Shown: piece by piece, positions 48,814 to 58,002 of the stretch
Numbering within the stretch: the stretch's first letter is position 1
How the letters are laid out: the number at the start of each line of letters is the position of its first letter
From: Gammaproteobacteria bacterium
GTDB taxonomy: Bacteria > Pseudomonadota > Gammaproteobacteria > Steroidobacterales > GCA-2729495
Direction of reading: 5' to 3'
DNA: 64,000 bases
Assembly: GCA_024229935.1 (NCBI GenBank)
Contig: JAAERX010000027.1
Location: forward strand, 92,968 to 156,967
Made by a program: the position numbers and the translations under genes
Notes under the pieces: model-generated
The model's input: only the letters and a program-made list of their open reading frames with translations
Told to the model about the DNA's origin: nothing
The model's database searches: none

Positions 48814-50082
48814 TCAGGCTTGAGCAGCTTCTGGTACAGGCAGCTCCGGGAGCTTTACCTCATGATTTTCACTAAGGAGGTAATCATTAAATACATGTTC
48901 TGCGGTTAATATCTGATAACTACCATCAGGTAATTGATTGGTCGTATCTTTTAACCGGTAGGTATTTGAACCGCAGGTCCAGACATTATGCTGACCAAAG
49001 TGATAGCAAATGCAAACTTTATCCATCACTGACAATTTCTTGCCATTCTCATCATTATCTGTTGCATGATAAGCATCCACATATAAGCATGTGCCTTTAG
49101 TACTTAGCGTGTAACCAAGCGGCTCGCACTGTGGCTTAACATTGGCCCCAATAGCAGGACTATTTTTGAGCATGCGCATCAGATAACCCGTTGCTGACAA
49201 GCTATTGACCACAATATCCTCTTCACCAGCCGCAAAATACTGCTGTTTAACTGCCGGTGGCAAGCCACACTCCTTAGTTACAGTAAAACGCGTAGCAACC
49301 TGCACTGCACCACAACCCATTTCCATATACTCAACTGCATCGGTACCAGTGAATACACCACCTGCAGGAATAACTGCAACATCAAGTTTCTCATTACGAA
49401 CATATTCAAGAACTTCAGGCACAATCTTTTTCAGGTCATAATCTGCCCAGTCTTCACCAAAGCCCAAGTGACCACCGGCAAGTGGACCCTCAACAATAGC
49501 GTAATCAGGCAGACGGTCCAGTTTTACAGCACCCCGAATAAATATTTTCAGGGCACGCACACTGGAAATGATGATGCCAATCTTAACGTCACGAAACCGA
49601 GGATGATCCTTTATAAGTTTCAAAGTACCGTTATGTAGCCCAGCTGACAGAGTTATACCATCAATACCTGCATCCAACGCTGCTTTCAGGCGCATACCCA
49701 ATGTATCTGCTGCTGCACCCATAGTCAGTTTTTCCATTACATTAATGAATAAACCACCATCACCTTCCTTACGCTCAACAGCAGCTGAGACAACCTTTAG
49801 TGTTGCGCTATATAACTCATCAAGATTGAACTTGATTTGAGTCTTATCAATATTGTCTCGATTAAACTTGTAACGCCCGGACTTAGTCTTAGTAAAATGT
49901 GTTTTAAATTTTCGGTCAGAAACAAAGGGTGTCATGGCATCAGAAAGATGTCCTATACCACCCAAACGGCATGCCTCCAAGGCCAACTCAGCCGTCGAAA
50001 TATCCACACCCATCCCCCCCACCATGATGGGCAGGTATTCATCGCTGCCAAGACGCAGGCGAAAGTCATTTAAAACAGTCAT
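48814..50082 (-). CDS. Nitronate monooxygenase-like protein
   Basis: A 422-residue TIM-barrel FMN protein of the nitronate monooxygenase/2-nitropropane dioxygenase group. Motifs: PIMVGGMGVDISTAELALEA, the GPLAGGHLGF His region and VIPAGGVFTGTDAVEYMEMGCGAVQVATRF. A Cys-rich C-terminal part (KVCICYHFGQHNVWTCGS) is atypical. It oxidises nitronates in the family, and the exact substrate is not readable. It is convergent with the UbiD-like gene. Confidence 0.82.
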   Translation of the reverse strand: MTVLNDFRLRLGSDEYLPIMVGGMGVDISTAELALEACRLGGIGHLSDAMTPFVSDRKFKTHFTKTKSGRYKFNRDNIDKTQIKFNLDELYSATLKVVSAAVERKEGDGGLFINVMEKLTMGAAADTLGMRLKAALDAGIDGITLSAGLHNGTLKLIKDHPRFRDVKIGIIISSVRALKIFIRGAVKLDRLPDYAIVEGPLAGGHLGFGEDWADYDLKKIVPEVLEYVRNEKLDVAVIPAGGVFTGTDAVEYMEMGCGAVQVATRFTVTKECGLPPAVKQQYFAAGEEDIVVNSLSATGYLMRMLKNSPAIGANVKPQCEPLGYTLSTKGTCLYVDAYHATDNDENGKKLSVMDKVCICYHFGQHNVWTCGSNTYRLKDTTNQLPDGSYQILTAEHVFNDYLLSENHEVKLPELPVPEAAQA

Positions 50083-50283
50083 CTAAACTCTTTATAATTG
50101 CCACAAGGATGCTGGCAGCTATTACGCATAATCATGATTTGGCCGGGAAAACGGCCCGGAAAGCGTTAATATGCCACAAAGTGACTTTGCGCGCCTTGAT
50201 TTTAAGTATGGCCTGATCAGAATCAATACCCTCTGAACCTACTGCAACACATTGTTTCATAAAACTAATTAGACAACATTCCC

Positions 50284-51225
50284 ATGTATTTAAAGGATAA
50301 GACTTGGATACTGACACGTAGAGAATTACTTGCCACAAGCGCAGGCAATGGGATTTGCCTGGGATTGGGGCTAAATCCGGCCGCCAACGCACAAACCGGA
50401 CAAATAATTCTGAAACCAATTCCATCAACTGGTGAGCTCCTGCCCGTTATAGGCTTGGGCACCAATCGCTGGGTTGCTGATGGTGACAAGAATACGACAA
50501 CTGCACTCAAATCCACACTGACAACCTTCAGCAACCTGGGTGGCCGCGTTATTGATACAGCACCCGCATATAGAAGCTCTGAGTCTGCGCTGGGTGAACT
50601 GATTGCTGATATTGGCATTCGTAATGCATTCTTTCTGGCAACCAAAGTAGACAAGGAGGATTCCGTTGACGGTGTAATGCGCATGGAAAACTCCAGGCTC
50701 AATTTGCAAACAGAACAATTGGACCTCATGCAGGTACATAATCTCCGCGGTGCAGAAACACAGCTACGCAGTATGCTTATCTGGAAAGCCACAGAACGAG
50801 TTCGCTACATAGGCATTACGACATCACGTACTAACCAGTTTGCAAAAATGGAACGACTGATGAAGCGCTACCCACTGGATTTTATACAACTAAATTACTC
50901 AGTTGTTGAACGAGAAGCAGAAAAGCGTTTACTACCACTTGCTCAAGAAAGAAAAATTGGTGTCATGGTCAACCTTCCCTTCCACCGTGGCCGACTTTTT
51001 GCAGCTGTAAAAGATAAGCCTTTACCCAAATGGAGTTCCGAATTTGATTGCAGTAGCTGGGCACAGTTCTTCTTAAAGTATGTGGTATCGCATCCTGCAG
51101 TTACATGCACTATCCCTGGGATGACCAAGGCCAAACATGCAGAAGACAATATGGGTGCCTGCTACGGGAAACTGCCTGATGAGGCTCAGCGTAAACGTAT
51201 GGCCGCAATATTTAAGGCTACCTAA
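50284..51225 (+). CDS. Aldo/keto reductase with Tat-type signal
   Basis: A 313-residue AKR-fold protein. The N-terminus has TRRELLATSAG then a hydrophobic stretch ending AANAQ, fitting Tat export and signal peptidase cleavage. Catalytic tetrad candidates are Asp and Tyr in IDTAPAYRSSE, Lys in FLATKVD and His in LMQVHNL. It uses NAD(P)H, so periplasmic location would be unusual. It is divergent from the nitronate monooxygenase-like gene. Confidence 0.82.
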   Translation: MYLKDKTWILTRRELLATSAGNGICLGLGLNPAANAQTGQIILKPIPSTGELLPVIGLGTNRWVADGDKNTTTALKSTLTTFSNLGGRVIDTAPAYRSSESALGELIADIGIRNAFFLATKVDKEDSVDGVMRMENSRLNLQTEQLDLMQVHNLRGAETQLRSMLIWKATERVRYIGITTSRTNQFAKMERLMKRYPLDFIQLNYSVVEREAEKRLLPLAQERKIGVMVNLPFHRGRLFAAVKDKPLPKWSSEFDCSSWAQFFLKYVVSHPAVTCTIPGMTKAKHAEDNMGACYGKLPDEAQRKRMAAIFKAT

Positions 51226-51236
51226 TTCTTTTACTT

Positions 51237-52073
51237 CTAGTTTTTAGTAGATTCAACCACTCCATCTACCCAGTCAGGACGACCTGGGGCTATACCACCA
51301 TGCAGTGCCACACCTTTCTGTGGCTTTGATGTCCAGAGCTCTTCCGAAAAACGTGGGATGGCCATAGCAGCAACCGGAAAACATTCCACCATCTGACCTA
51401 CACCTACCGGCATACCTGTAAGCGCATAACAAAAGAAATCACGCTCTGTAATATGCCAAAAACCGGTTAATCCTTTTATATTACTCGCAATTGAACCATC
51501 CGTTTTGTTATAGACATCAAAACGCAGTTCCTCACCAGCGCTTTCATTAACCCAGCGATAACGCACAGTGTTATACATCAGATGATTCCAGAAACTAGGA
51601 AATCGCTCAGAAGGCGGCAAAGAACGATCAGCCTGATTTGCTGTAAATGCCGTTGCCGGACGCGGCCAGTCTACAGCCCCAGTTTCAATAAGCATAAATG
51701 AAATCAGATCCAGCCTATCTGCAGCAGGAACTGGCTCAGGAATACCCATAATATTACCTGGCAGATAACCCTTAGGGTCAGCCAACCAGTTATTTAACCG
51801 GTCTGCCGACCACTCAAATTGTTCCTTTGTGAGGGTTGCAGAATAAGCAAAACCTGGCTTTGAACCAGCCTGGCGCTCAAACACACCCCAGAGATTAGGT
51901 CCGGCAATATCAGCACCATCATCACTCAAAGTATGACATGCACTACAACGCCCCTGGAAAGTCTGTTTGCCCTTCATATAATCTGCTGCCTTAAGCATAT
52001 CCATAGTTAGGGTTTCCTGGGCAAAAATAACACCACAACCCAATACCAAACTTACAAACAAAAGAAACCTCAT
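51237..52073 (-). CDS. Cytochrome c with C-terminal domain
   Basis: A 278-residue secreted protein. After the signal peptide (cut near FAQ) lies a class I cytochrome c domain with CSACHTLSDDGADIAGPNLWG (Cys43, Cys46, His47) and a distal-Met region (NIMGIPEPV). A C-terminal domain from about residue 145 has no recognised family. It is convergent with the aldo/keto reductase gene (11 bp) and shares strand with the SDR-like gene upstream. Confidence 0.75.
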   Translation of the reverse strand: MRFLLFVSLVLGCGVIFAQETLTMDMLKAADYMKGKQTFQGRCSACHTLSDDGADIAGPNLWGVFERQAGSKPGFAYSATLTKEQFEWSADRLNNWLADPKGYLPGNIMGIPEPVPAADRLDLISFMLIETGAVDWPRPATAFTANQADRSLPPSERFPSFWNHLMYNTVRYRWVNESAGEELRFDVYNKTDGSIASNIKGLTGFWHITERDFFCYALTGMPVGVGQMVECFPVAAMAIPRFSEELWTSKPQKGVALHGGIAPGRPDWVDGVVESTKN

Positions 52074-52106
52074 AATTAACTACCTGTCACCAGATTATTT
52101 GTCGTT

Positions 52107-52883
52107 CTATTGACCATCGTCCCAGGGTGCCGAACGAGCCGGATCAATTGCCGCGAGCGTTTTACCAATCGTCCGGTCATCATCAAGCACACCAACAATT
52201 AATGGTGCAAGATCCTGACGGTTTATAAAGCCCATTGTCATTGGGTCTTCACTCAAAATACCACCACCAGTACCTGTTCCAGGTGGCAGACCACCCGGGC
52301 GAATAATTGTGTAATCCAGGCTACTAGCCTGCAGATGCTCTTCAGCCCGAGTTTTTAAAGGCAATATTTTTGATAATGCCAATCGTGAAACTAATGGAGC
52401 AGCATCATGACTATTACCTGCACCAACCGTACTGATCATAATCACTCGCTTAATACCAACCATGCCAGCTGCATCAAAAATATTGGCATTACCTATATAA
52501 TCCGGCATCACTTCACCAAAACCACCTATAGTGGTTATCACAGCATCAAACTCACCCTGTTTTAGGCCCGCCAGTACAGAATCAGCATCTAGCGCATCCC
52601 CAACAATAAAGTCGACACCTAAAGGCTCAAGATAACTACGATCTGATGTAGCCCGAACAAAGGCTGTAACCTTATCACCACGAGCAACCAGGACCTTGGT
52701 AATCTCCAGCCCAAGGTTACCACTGGCCCCAAATACCAGAACATGCAGACCGCCCGTGGTTATTGGTGGCTCCAGAGTGAATGTCTCCTCCGGCACATTT
52801 GGCCGCAAAGTAACCACCACCCAGATCACCACCACAGCAAGCAACAGGGCAATAGCACCAAGAATTTTTAATAACAGCTTCAT
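52107..52883 (-). CDS. Atypical SDR / NmrA-like NAD(P)-binding protein
   Basis: A 258-residue protein with an N-terminal membrane anchor (LLLKILGAIALLLAVVVIWVVVTL) and a Rossmann domain: VFGASGNLGLEITKVLVARG, DALDADSVLAG and IMISTVGAGNS. This is the atypical SDR (NmrA/SDR_a5) type, which often lacks catalysis. Anchoring before the Rossmann fold is unusual. It is 33 bp upstream of the cytochrome gene on the same strand. Confidence 0.78.
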   Translation of the reverse strand: MKLLLKILGAIALLLAVVVIWVVVTLRPNVPEETFTLEPPITTGGLHVLVFGASGNLGLEITKVLVARGDKVTAFVRATSDRSYLEPLGVDFIVGDALDADSVLAGLKQGEFDAVITTIGGFGEVMPDYIGNANIFDAAGMVGIKRVIMISTVGAGNSHDAAPLVSRLALSKILPLKTRAEEHLQASSLDYTIIRPGGLPPGTGTGGGILSEDPMTMGFINRQDLAPLIVGVLDDDRTIGKTLAAIDPARSAPWDDGQ

Positions 52884-53234
52884 TCAAAACTCCTAAAAGT
52901 AAAATATTTCTGCATAATCCAAATAAAGTAAACAAGCCTGACCAACTATGCCAAATTAATCAATTACTCAGCCAGATATGTGAGAAATCTGTGCTAATTA
53001 TGCAGTCCACCTAGTGAACAACAAGACTGCTGGCATACTATATATAAAATAGTAATCAGCTTACATCCCTGGAATGCTTATAGATAAAGGCCTAGAAGAA
53101 CATGAGGGTAATGAGCAACAATTCCACACACGTATATTATAAGTATTTTCCAAACTGCCCAAAGACCCCCCATCTTTCCATTATTAGCTCACTATTTTTT
53201 CATACAAACAAAAAACAAGCAGGCAGACTTAATC
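52884..53234. other. Intergenic region
   Basis: 351 bp, AT-rich, between the SDR-like gene (minus) and the Rieske oxygenase gene (plus). It shows a weak ACTAT-N7-ATAGT repeat near 53037-53053 and otherwise no identifiable gene or site. Confidence 0.4.
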
Positions 53235-54350
53235 ATGTTTATTAATTTTTGGTATCCCATCGCTGCCAGCGATGAAGTTACAAATAAAGAGCCTCACCGT
53301 GCCGAAGTGCTTGGCTTAAAACTAGTTACCTACAGGGACAGTGAAGGAAATGCACATGTTCTGGCTGACACCTGTACCCATCGTGGAGCCTCTTTGGGCA
53401 AAGGCTGGGTCAAGGAAGACTGCGTAGTATGCCCCTACCACGGCTGGGAATTTGATAAAGATGGTCAATGCACAAAGATTCCTTCTCTATCTGCAGATGA
53501 AAACGTTCCTGCTCGTGCCAAGGTAGACAGCTACCCGGTACAGGAAAAATACGACATCGTATTTGCATTCCTGGGTGACCTGCCTGAAGAAGAACGCCCA
53601 CCACTGGTAGAAGTACCCGAGTGGGGTCAGGAAGGCTGGCGCGCTAACCGACTGCTTGTTTTTGAGGTACCCACCTTCTATGAACGCTCAATAGAAAATG
53701 GCCTGGATCCATCACACAATGCCTTTGTACATCCAGCACAGGGCTCTCCAGTCATGCAGGAACATCTGGCTCGCCAACCACTGGAGATGGAAGACATCCC
53801 CTGGGGCAGCAAGTTCATGATGACCTTTGATAACAAGGAAACTGGCACCGAAGCGCTAGGAGACCCAACCACCATCGAGCCAACAGAAGTAAATGCCGGC
53901 TCCGGTTTTGTTGGCCCTAATCAGATGATTACCTGGATTAATTTCTCTGAGAAGAACAAGTTCAGTCAGTACTTTTTTGAAGCCCCGGTCAATGAAAACC
54001 TGACCCGTGTATTCTTTGTGAACATGCGATCATGGCTGCTGGAACCTGAGATGGATGAGCGGTTAACCAAAGTAAATGCCGCTGTTGCAAAGGAAGATAT
54101 CGATGTCCTGCGTGAACTTGATCCAGTGCGTACACCACCTACCGCAAGTGAGGAGGTGCTGATCCGTTCTGATGGTGCAGTATCACGTTACCGTCAGGGT
54201 CTGCAGGAATGGACAGAAAAGGGCTGGCGCATCGACATTAAATCGTTACGTGAACAACGGGGTGACCGTGCTTTTGCCATCCCATGTCCTTCACGCAGAA
54301 CTTCCAAAAACTGGGTACAAAAAACCATACCACTGGTATCTAAAGACTAA
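53235..54350 (+). CDS. Rieske non-heme iron oxygenase, alpha-type subunit
   Basis: A 371-residue oxygenase with an N-terminal Rieske [2Fe-2S] site C47-x-H49...C66-x2-H69 and a mononuclear Fe site in ENGLDPSHNAFVH (D158, H161, H166). This is the layout of ring-hydroxylating and demethylating oxygenases, which need O2 and electrons from a separate reductase. No reductase or beta subunit is adjacent. The substrate is unknown. A strong terminator follows. Confidence 0.9.
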   Translation: MFINFWYPIAASDEVTNKEPHRAEVLGLKLVTYRDSEGNAHVLADTCTHRGASLGKGWVKEDCVVCPYHGWEFDKDGQCTKIPSLSADENVPARAKVDSYPVQEKYDIVFAFLGDLPEEERPPLVEVPEWGQEGWRANRLLVFEVPTFYERSIENGLDPSHNAFVHPAQGSPVMQEHLARQPLEMEDIPWGSKFMMTFDNKETGTEALGDPTTIEPTEVNAGSGFVGPNQMITWINFSEKNKFSQYFFEAPVNENLTRVFFVNMRSWLLEPEMDERLTKVNAAVAKEDIDVLRELDPVRTPPTASEEVLIRSDGAVSRYRQGLQEWTEKGWRIDIKSLREQRGDRAFAIPCPSRRTSKNWVQKTIPLVSKD

Positions 54351-54370
54351 TTATTCTTACATCTCTATTT

Positions 54371-54406
54371 GCCGGGAAGCCTGACCAGGCTTCCCGGCTT
54401 TTTTTT
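54371..54406 (+). terminator. Rho-independent terminator after the Rieske gene
   Basis: Perfect 12-bp stem GCCGGGAAGCCT/AGGCTTCCCGGC with loop GACC, followed by eight T. Confidence 0.95.
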
Positions 54407-54452
54407 GCCCAAATTTATGCCTAAACAACCAGTCATGCTTTAATAGCAGCCT

Positions 54453-55196
54453 ATGTCAGAAAAGAAACACAAGCTAAAGATCCTGTTACTACAAATTCGG
54501 AATCAAACACAGGTAAGACAGGAAGAACTCGCCAGTTTTATAGCCTACAGCGGACTACAGGCACATCAATTTGATGTTCTGAATGTCTTTGATACACCAG
54601 AGTTTAATAGCAACATAATTGAGGGTTATGACGCATTATTTGTTGGCGGCGCAAGCGAAGCCAGTGTTCTGGAGCCCGATACCTACAATTTTGTAAACCC
54701 ATCTATACGGTTACTACAACACTGCATTAACAATACATTCCCTGTGTTTGCCTCCTGCTTTGGGTTTCAGCTTGCCATACTTGCACTTGGCGGAACGATT
54801 ATTCGCGATCTGGCTGACTTTGAAATGGGCACCCCGCCTATATTACTTACAGATGAAGCGGCCAGTGACACTCTCTTTCATGATGTAGCTGACAAGTTCC
54901 CTGCTGTTAGCGTACATAAGGAACGTGCAATTGAGCTACCGAAACAATGTCAGCTACTGGCCTATACCGAAGCCTGCATACATGCATTTAAAGTCATTAA
55001 TAAACCATTCTGGGGCTTTCAATTCCACCCGGAGGTAAATCGAGCTACGCTGATAGAGCGCCTGACTATTTTCAAAAATCACTACACAGATGGTGATGAC
55101 CATCTGGAAAAGGTTTTGCAGGCAGCTTTAGAAACACCTGAATCAAACAGACTCGTTAAGAAATTTATTGACAGAGTTCTTTTGGCAAAAACCTGA
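54453..55196 (+). CDS. Class I glutamine amidotransferase-like protein
   Basis: A 247-residue GATase1 domain protein. The nucleophile is Cys102 in FASCFGFQ and the His/Glu pair is in GFQFHPEV (His192, Glu194), so the triad is complete. A GMP synthase-type glutaminase domain alone, it may hydrolyse a gamma-glutamyl compound or amidate a partner. No synthase domain is attached. It is convergent with the hypothetical gene at 55198 (1-bp gap). Confidence 0.85.
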   Translation: MSEKKHKLKILLLQIRNQTQVRQEELASFIAYSGLQAHQFDVLNVFDTPEFNSNIIEGYDALFVGGASEASVLEPDTYNFVNPSIRLLQHCINNTFPVFASCFGFQLAILALGGTIIRDLADFEMGTPPILLTDEAASDTLFHDVADKFPAVSVHKERAIELPKQCQLLAYTEACIHAFKVINKPFWGFQFHPEVNRATLIERLTIFKNHYTDGDDHLEKVLQAALETPESNRLVKKFIDRVLLAKT

Positions 55197-55197
55197 A

Positions 55198-55596
55198 TTA
55201 ACCGTAAGGATTAAACCCACCATTACCATCTACCTTCTTTCCATACCTATTAGCAACACTATCATCATTCCTTGCCTCACCCAGTTTCTTCAGTTGCTCC
55301 TCCGTTAGAATAGGATGAAGTTCAGTATGGATGGGTTCACCTGCTGCATCGACACGCAACCTTGACTCATGGGAAACATCTTTTGCCTGATCCTCTGTTG
55401 GTGGCTTAAGGCCCGGTGAACCAACAATTTCCAGATCATCATTTTCAAGACTTCTGATCATCGCAGTTGTACTACCGTGCACCTCATCAGACTCATTCCA
55501 CTCCCACATATTTTCCTCAGGTTCGTCAGTCGTGATAGGGACTGCATCATTACCAATGTGCAGTGTATGCATGATTTTTGTGATCGCAGTAGACAT
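55198..55596 (-). CDS. Hypothetical acidic protein
   Basis: A 132-residue, soluble, charged protein starting MSTAITKIMHTLHIGND, with Glu/Asp-rich stretches and no signal peptide or helix. I recognise no family. It ends one base after the amidotransferase gene, convergent. The region upstream contains strong palindromes. Confidence 0.5.
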   Translation of the reverse strand: MSTAITKIMHTLHIGNDAVPITTDEPEENMWEWNESDEVHGSTTAMIRSLENDDLEIVGSPGLKPPTEDQAKDVSHESRLRVDAAGEPIHTELHPILTEEQLKKLGEARNDDSVANRYGKKVDGNGGFNPYG

Positions 55597-55737
55597 AATT
55601 CTCCGAAAATAAACAGACTATCTATACTTTACAGTCATAGCAGCTGCATTACCGCCAACCAGGTCACAGGATCAGAAACTGGCTGTTCGGCATTATCTTA
55701 ATTACTTCCCAGCTGTGAAAAAATGGCCAGAGACCCT

Positions 55738-55761
55738 ATTACCTTTCAATTGAAAGGTAAT
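55738..55761. promoter_or_regulatory. 24-bp perfect palindrome
   Basis: A perfect palindrome centred on CAATTG with arms ATTACCTTTCAA/TTGAAAGGTAAT, without a loop. It sits between divergent genes (55198 minus, 55888 plus), 127 bp before the latter's start. It could be a dimer-binding operator. No regulator is identified. Confidence 0.5.
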
Positions 55762-55825
55762 TACCTGAAGATACCTCATCTGATGCTAAGTGACATAAAG
55801 TCAGACACAGTTCTATAATCAGTTC

Positions 55826-55856
55826 TGCCCTTACAGGCAATATACCTGTAAGGGCA
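55826..55856. promoter_or_regulatory. 12-bp-arm hairpin in the leader of the STT3-like gene
   Basis: Arms TGCCCTTACAGG and CCTGTAAGGGCA are perfectly complementary, with loop CAATATA. It ends 32 bp before the start at 55888. There is no T-run after it, so it is more likely an operator or an RNA structure than a terminator. Confidence 0.5.
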
Positions 55857-55887
55857 TTCATAACTCCGACCACAGAACAGGGAAGAT

Positions 55888-57720
55888 TTGATGAGCCGAC
55901 AGACCTTACTACTGGGCATCTGGATACTCTCATCTCTGATTGCAGCACTTTTATCTCTGGAATTTACACATGCCACTTATCTGGACGGCGTCTGGCATCC
56001 AGTTGGTAATGACTCTTTCTACCATGCAAGACGCATACTTGATGCAGTTAATTCACCACGGGGGTTCTACCAGTTTGATGAAATGATTCATGCACCACAA
56101 GGCAGTTGGCTGACCTGGCCTTGGGCGTATGACTGGATTATGGCGAAATTTGTACAGTTCTGGCAATTTTTCAGCCCAAGCACCGACAGCATGCACATCA
56201 TCACCCATACTGCGGTGTACTGGATCTTTGTAAATGCGGCAATACTGTTAGGCATCACTATCATACTTAACCTGCCAACCAGTCTATCTGCTTTGGTATT
56301 ACTGGGTTTTGCCCTGTCACCTCTGACACAAAACCTGCATGGCGTAGGACTGATTGACCACCACTATATTGAATACACTTTTGTATTGCTTACTGTTTTA
56401 AATGGGCTGGCTTGGTTTAAGAAACCTGATAAAACAGGTCATGCCATCGCACTGGGCATTACACTGGGTATTGCACCGGCATTTCATACCGGGTTATTTA
56501 TTTTGCAGGCGCCAGTTCTACTGACACTTGCTTTGCTATGGGTGCAAAATAAGCTGCCACCTAGCAATACAATGCTTGCTCTGACCTACTCTCTCTTGCT
56601 TGGGATGCTGGCAGCATTACTACCATCTGAACCCTTTCAACAGGGCATGTTTAAATTTTCAATTTTATCATGGTTCCACCTGTACATTGCTGCAACTTCG
56701 ACCCTGTTTATTGCCAGCATGTCCCGGTTTCAGTTTAGTATAAAAACATTACTCAGTTTTATTCTACTGGCTGTCATGCTGCTCATACCTATATGGGAAG
56801 ACACCATCGGTGGTGCAGCATTTATTTCCAAAGACATTCCATTACTGAGTGCTATCTCAGAGGCTAAGAGCCCGTACTCAATGATGTTAGGCAGTGAAGG
56901 GTTCACAAAAATCATTGGTTACTACTCATTATTTGGCCTGATAGCTCCTTTGCTAATACCGTTATTTATTTACCTGGCATGGAAGAAACGCTCAGGCAAA
57001 TATATTTTTCTTTGCATCATGGTGACATTCGGCATCAGCTTATTACTGACTCAATTCAGGCTCAATTACTTTGGCAGCTTTGCAATATTTCTTGGCTGGG
57101 CTTTTCTGCTTAACGAGAAATTTAGTTTTATCAGCCGGAAACCACTGATAAGCTTTCTACTTGGCTTGATTATTATGTTCGGCGCCTTCGCACCAGGATC
57201 CTTTGATGTCCTGTTCATGCGTTACTATCTGACATGGGATGACAGATATAAAGATTCAATACCTTTATTTGAAAGGTTAAAAGAAAAATGTGATGAGAGC
57301 CCAGGCATAGTTCTTGTTGACAATAATTATGGGCATATCCTTCGTTTTCATACGGAGTGCAGTGTTATAGCTAATAACTTTCTCATGACCAAACAGCATG
57401 TTGATAAAATCCGCGAAATGTGGCGCTACCTTGAGATGTCACCGGAAGAACTGTTAGAGAATAAACCCAATGAGATGCGCTATGTATTTGCACGCTTGAG
57501 CAATTACATGGCTCGATTAGATGATGGAAGAACCGGCCTGACTACAGAAGAATACCTGGAAGAAAATAATCTGCGCTTGATATTTGAGCTAAATACTCGC
57601 AATGATTTACCTGATCGTTACAAACTCATCGCACAAGTGCCACTCGATAAAAAACGTGGCTTTATGCGCGCACGTGTCTTTGAAATACTTCCAAAAACAC
57701 CTGTAAACAATCCGGAATAG
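55888..57720 (+). CDS. STT3/oligosaccharyltransferase-like membrane protein
   Basis: A 610-residue multi-helix membrane protein (about 10-12 helices) with a soluble C-terminal part. The early NDSFYHARRILD and the GVGLIDHHYIEY (DHH) motifs match STT3/PglB/AglB-type oligosaccharyltransferases. The C-terminal domain lacks an obvious WWDxG motif. It may transfer glycans to proteins or lipids. GGGAAG lies just before the ATG. No glycan-pathway genes are adjacent. Confidence 0.7.
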   Translation: MMSRQTLLLGIWILSSLIAALLSLEFTHATYLDGVWHPVGNDSFYHARRILDAVNSPRGFYQFDEMIHAPQGSWLTWPWAYDWIMAKFVQFWQFFSPSTDSMHIITHTAVYWIFVNAAILLGITIILNLPTSLSALVLLGFALSPLTQNLHGVGLIDHHYIEYTFVLLTVLNGLAWFKKPDKTGHAIALGITLGIAPAFHTGLFILQAPVLLTLALLWVQNKLPPSNTMLALTYSLLLGMLAALLPSEPFQQGMFKFSILSWFHLYIAATSTLFIASMSRFQFSIKTLLSFILLAVMLLIPIWEDTIGGAAFISKDIPLLSAISEAKSPYSMMLGSEGFTKIIGYYSLFGLIAPLLIPLFIYLAWKKRSGKYIFLCIMVTFGISLLLTQFRLNYFGSFAIFLGWAFLLNEKFSFISRKPLISFLLGLIIMFGAFAPGSFDVLFMRYYLTWDDRYKDSIPLFERLKEKCDESPGIVLVDNNYGHILRFHTECSVIANNFLMTKQHVDKIREMWRYLEMSPEELLENKPNEMRYVFARLSNYMARLDDGRTGLTTEEYLEENNLRLIFELNTRNDLPDRYKLIAQVPLDKKRGFMRARVFEILPKTPVNNPE

Positions 57721-58002
57721 ACTCACCACTTACAAGGATCAGAGTATGCACTGGTTATTACATCATCTGTCAGCCTTTTTATACTCACTATAAATACTGC
57801 AAGCTCTCACCATACTCAGGTTTGACCAATGCAGTAACATGCAGATATTCATACGTATCCACTAATCTATCTGAAGCTAATGCATCAAGAGATATTCTCA
57901 GACTAAAATAAAACCGCACAGGACCAGCCAGCTACAGGTCAAGATTTTGCCTGAAATTATTCATTCGCCTATTTTGTCCAACTGAGCTATATACTTACCC
58001 AC

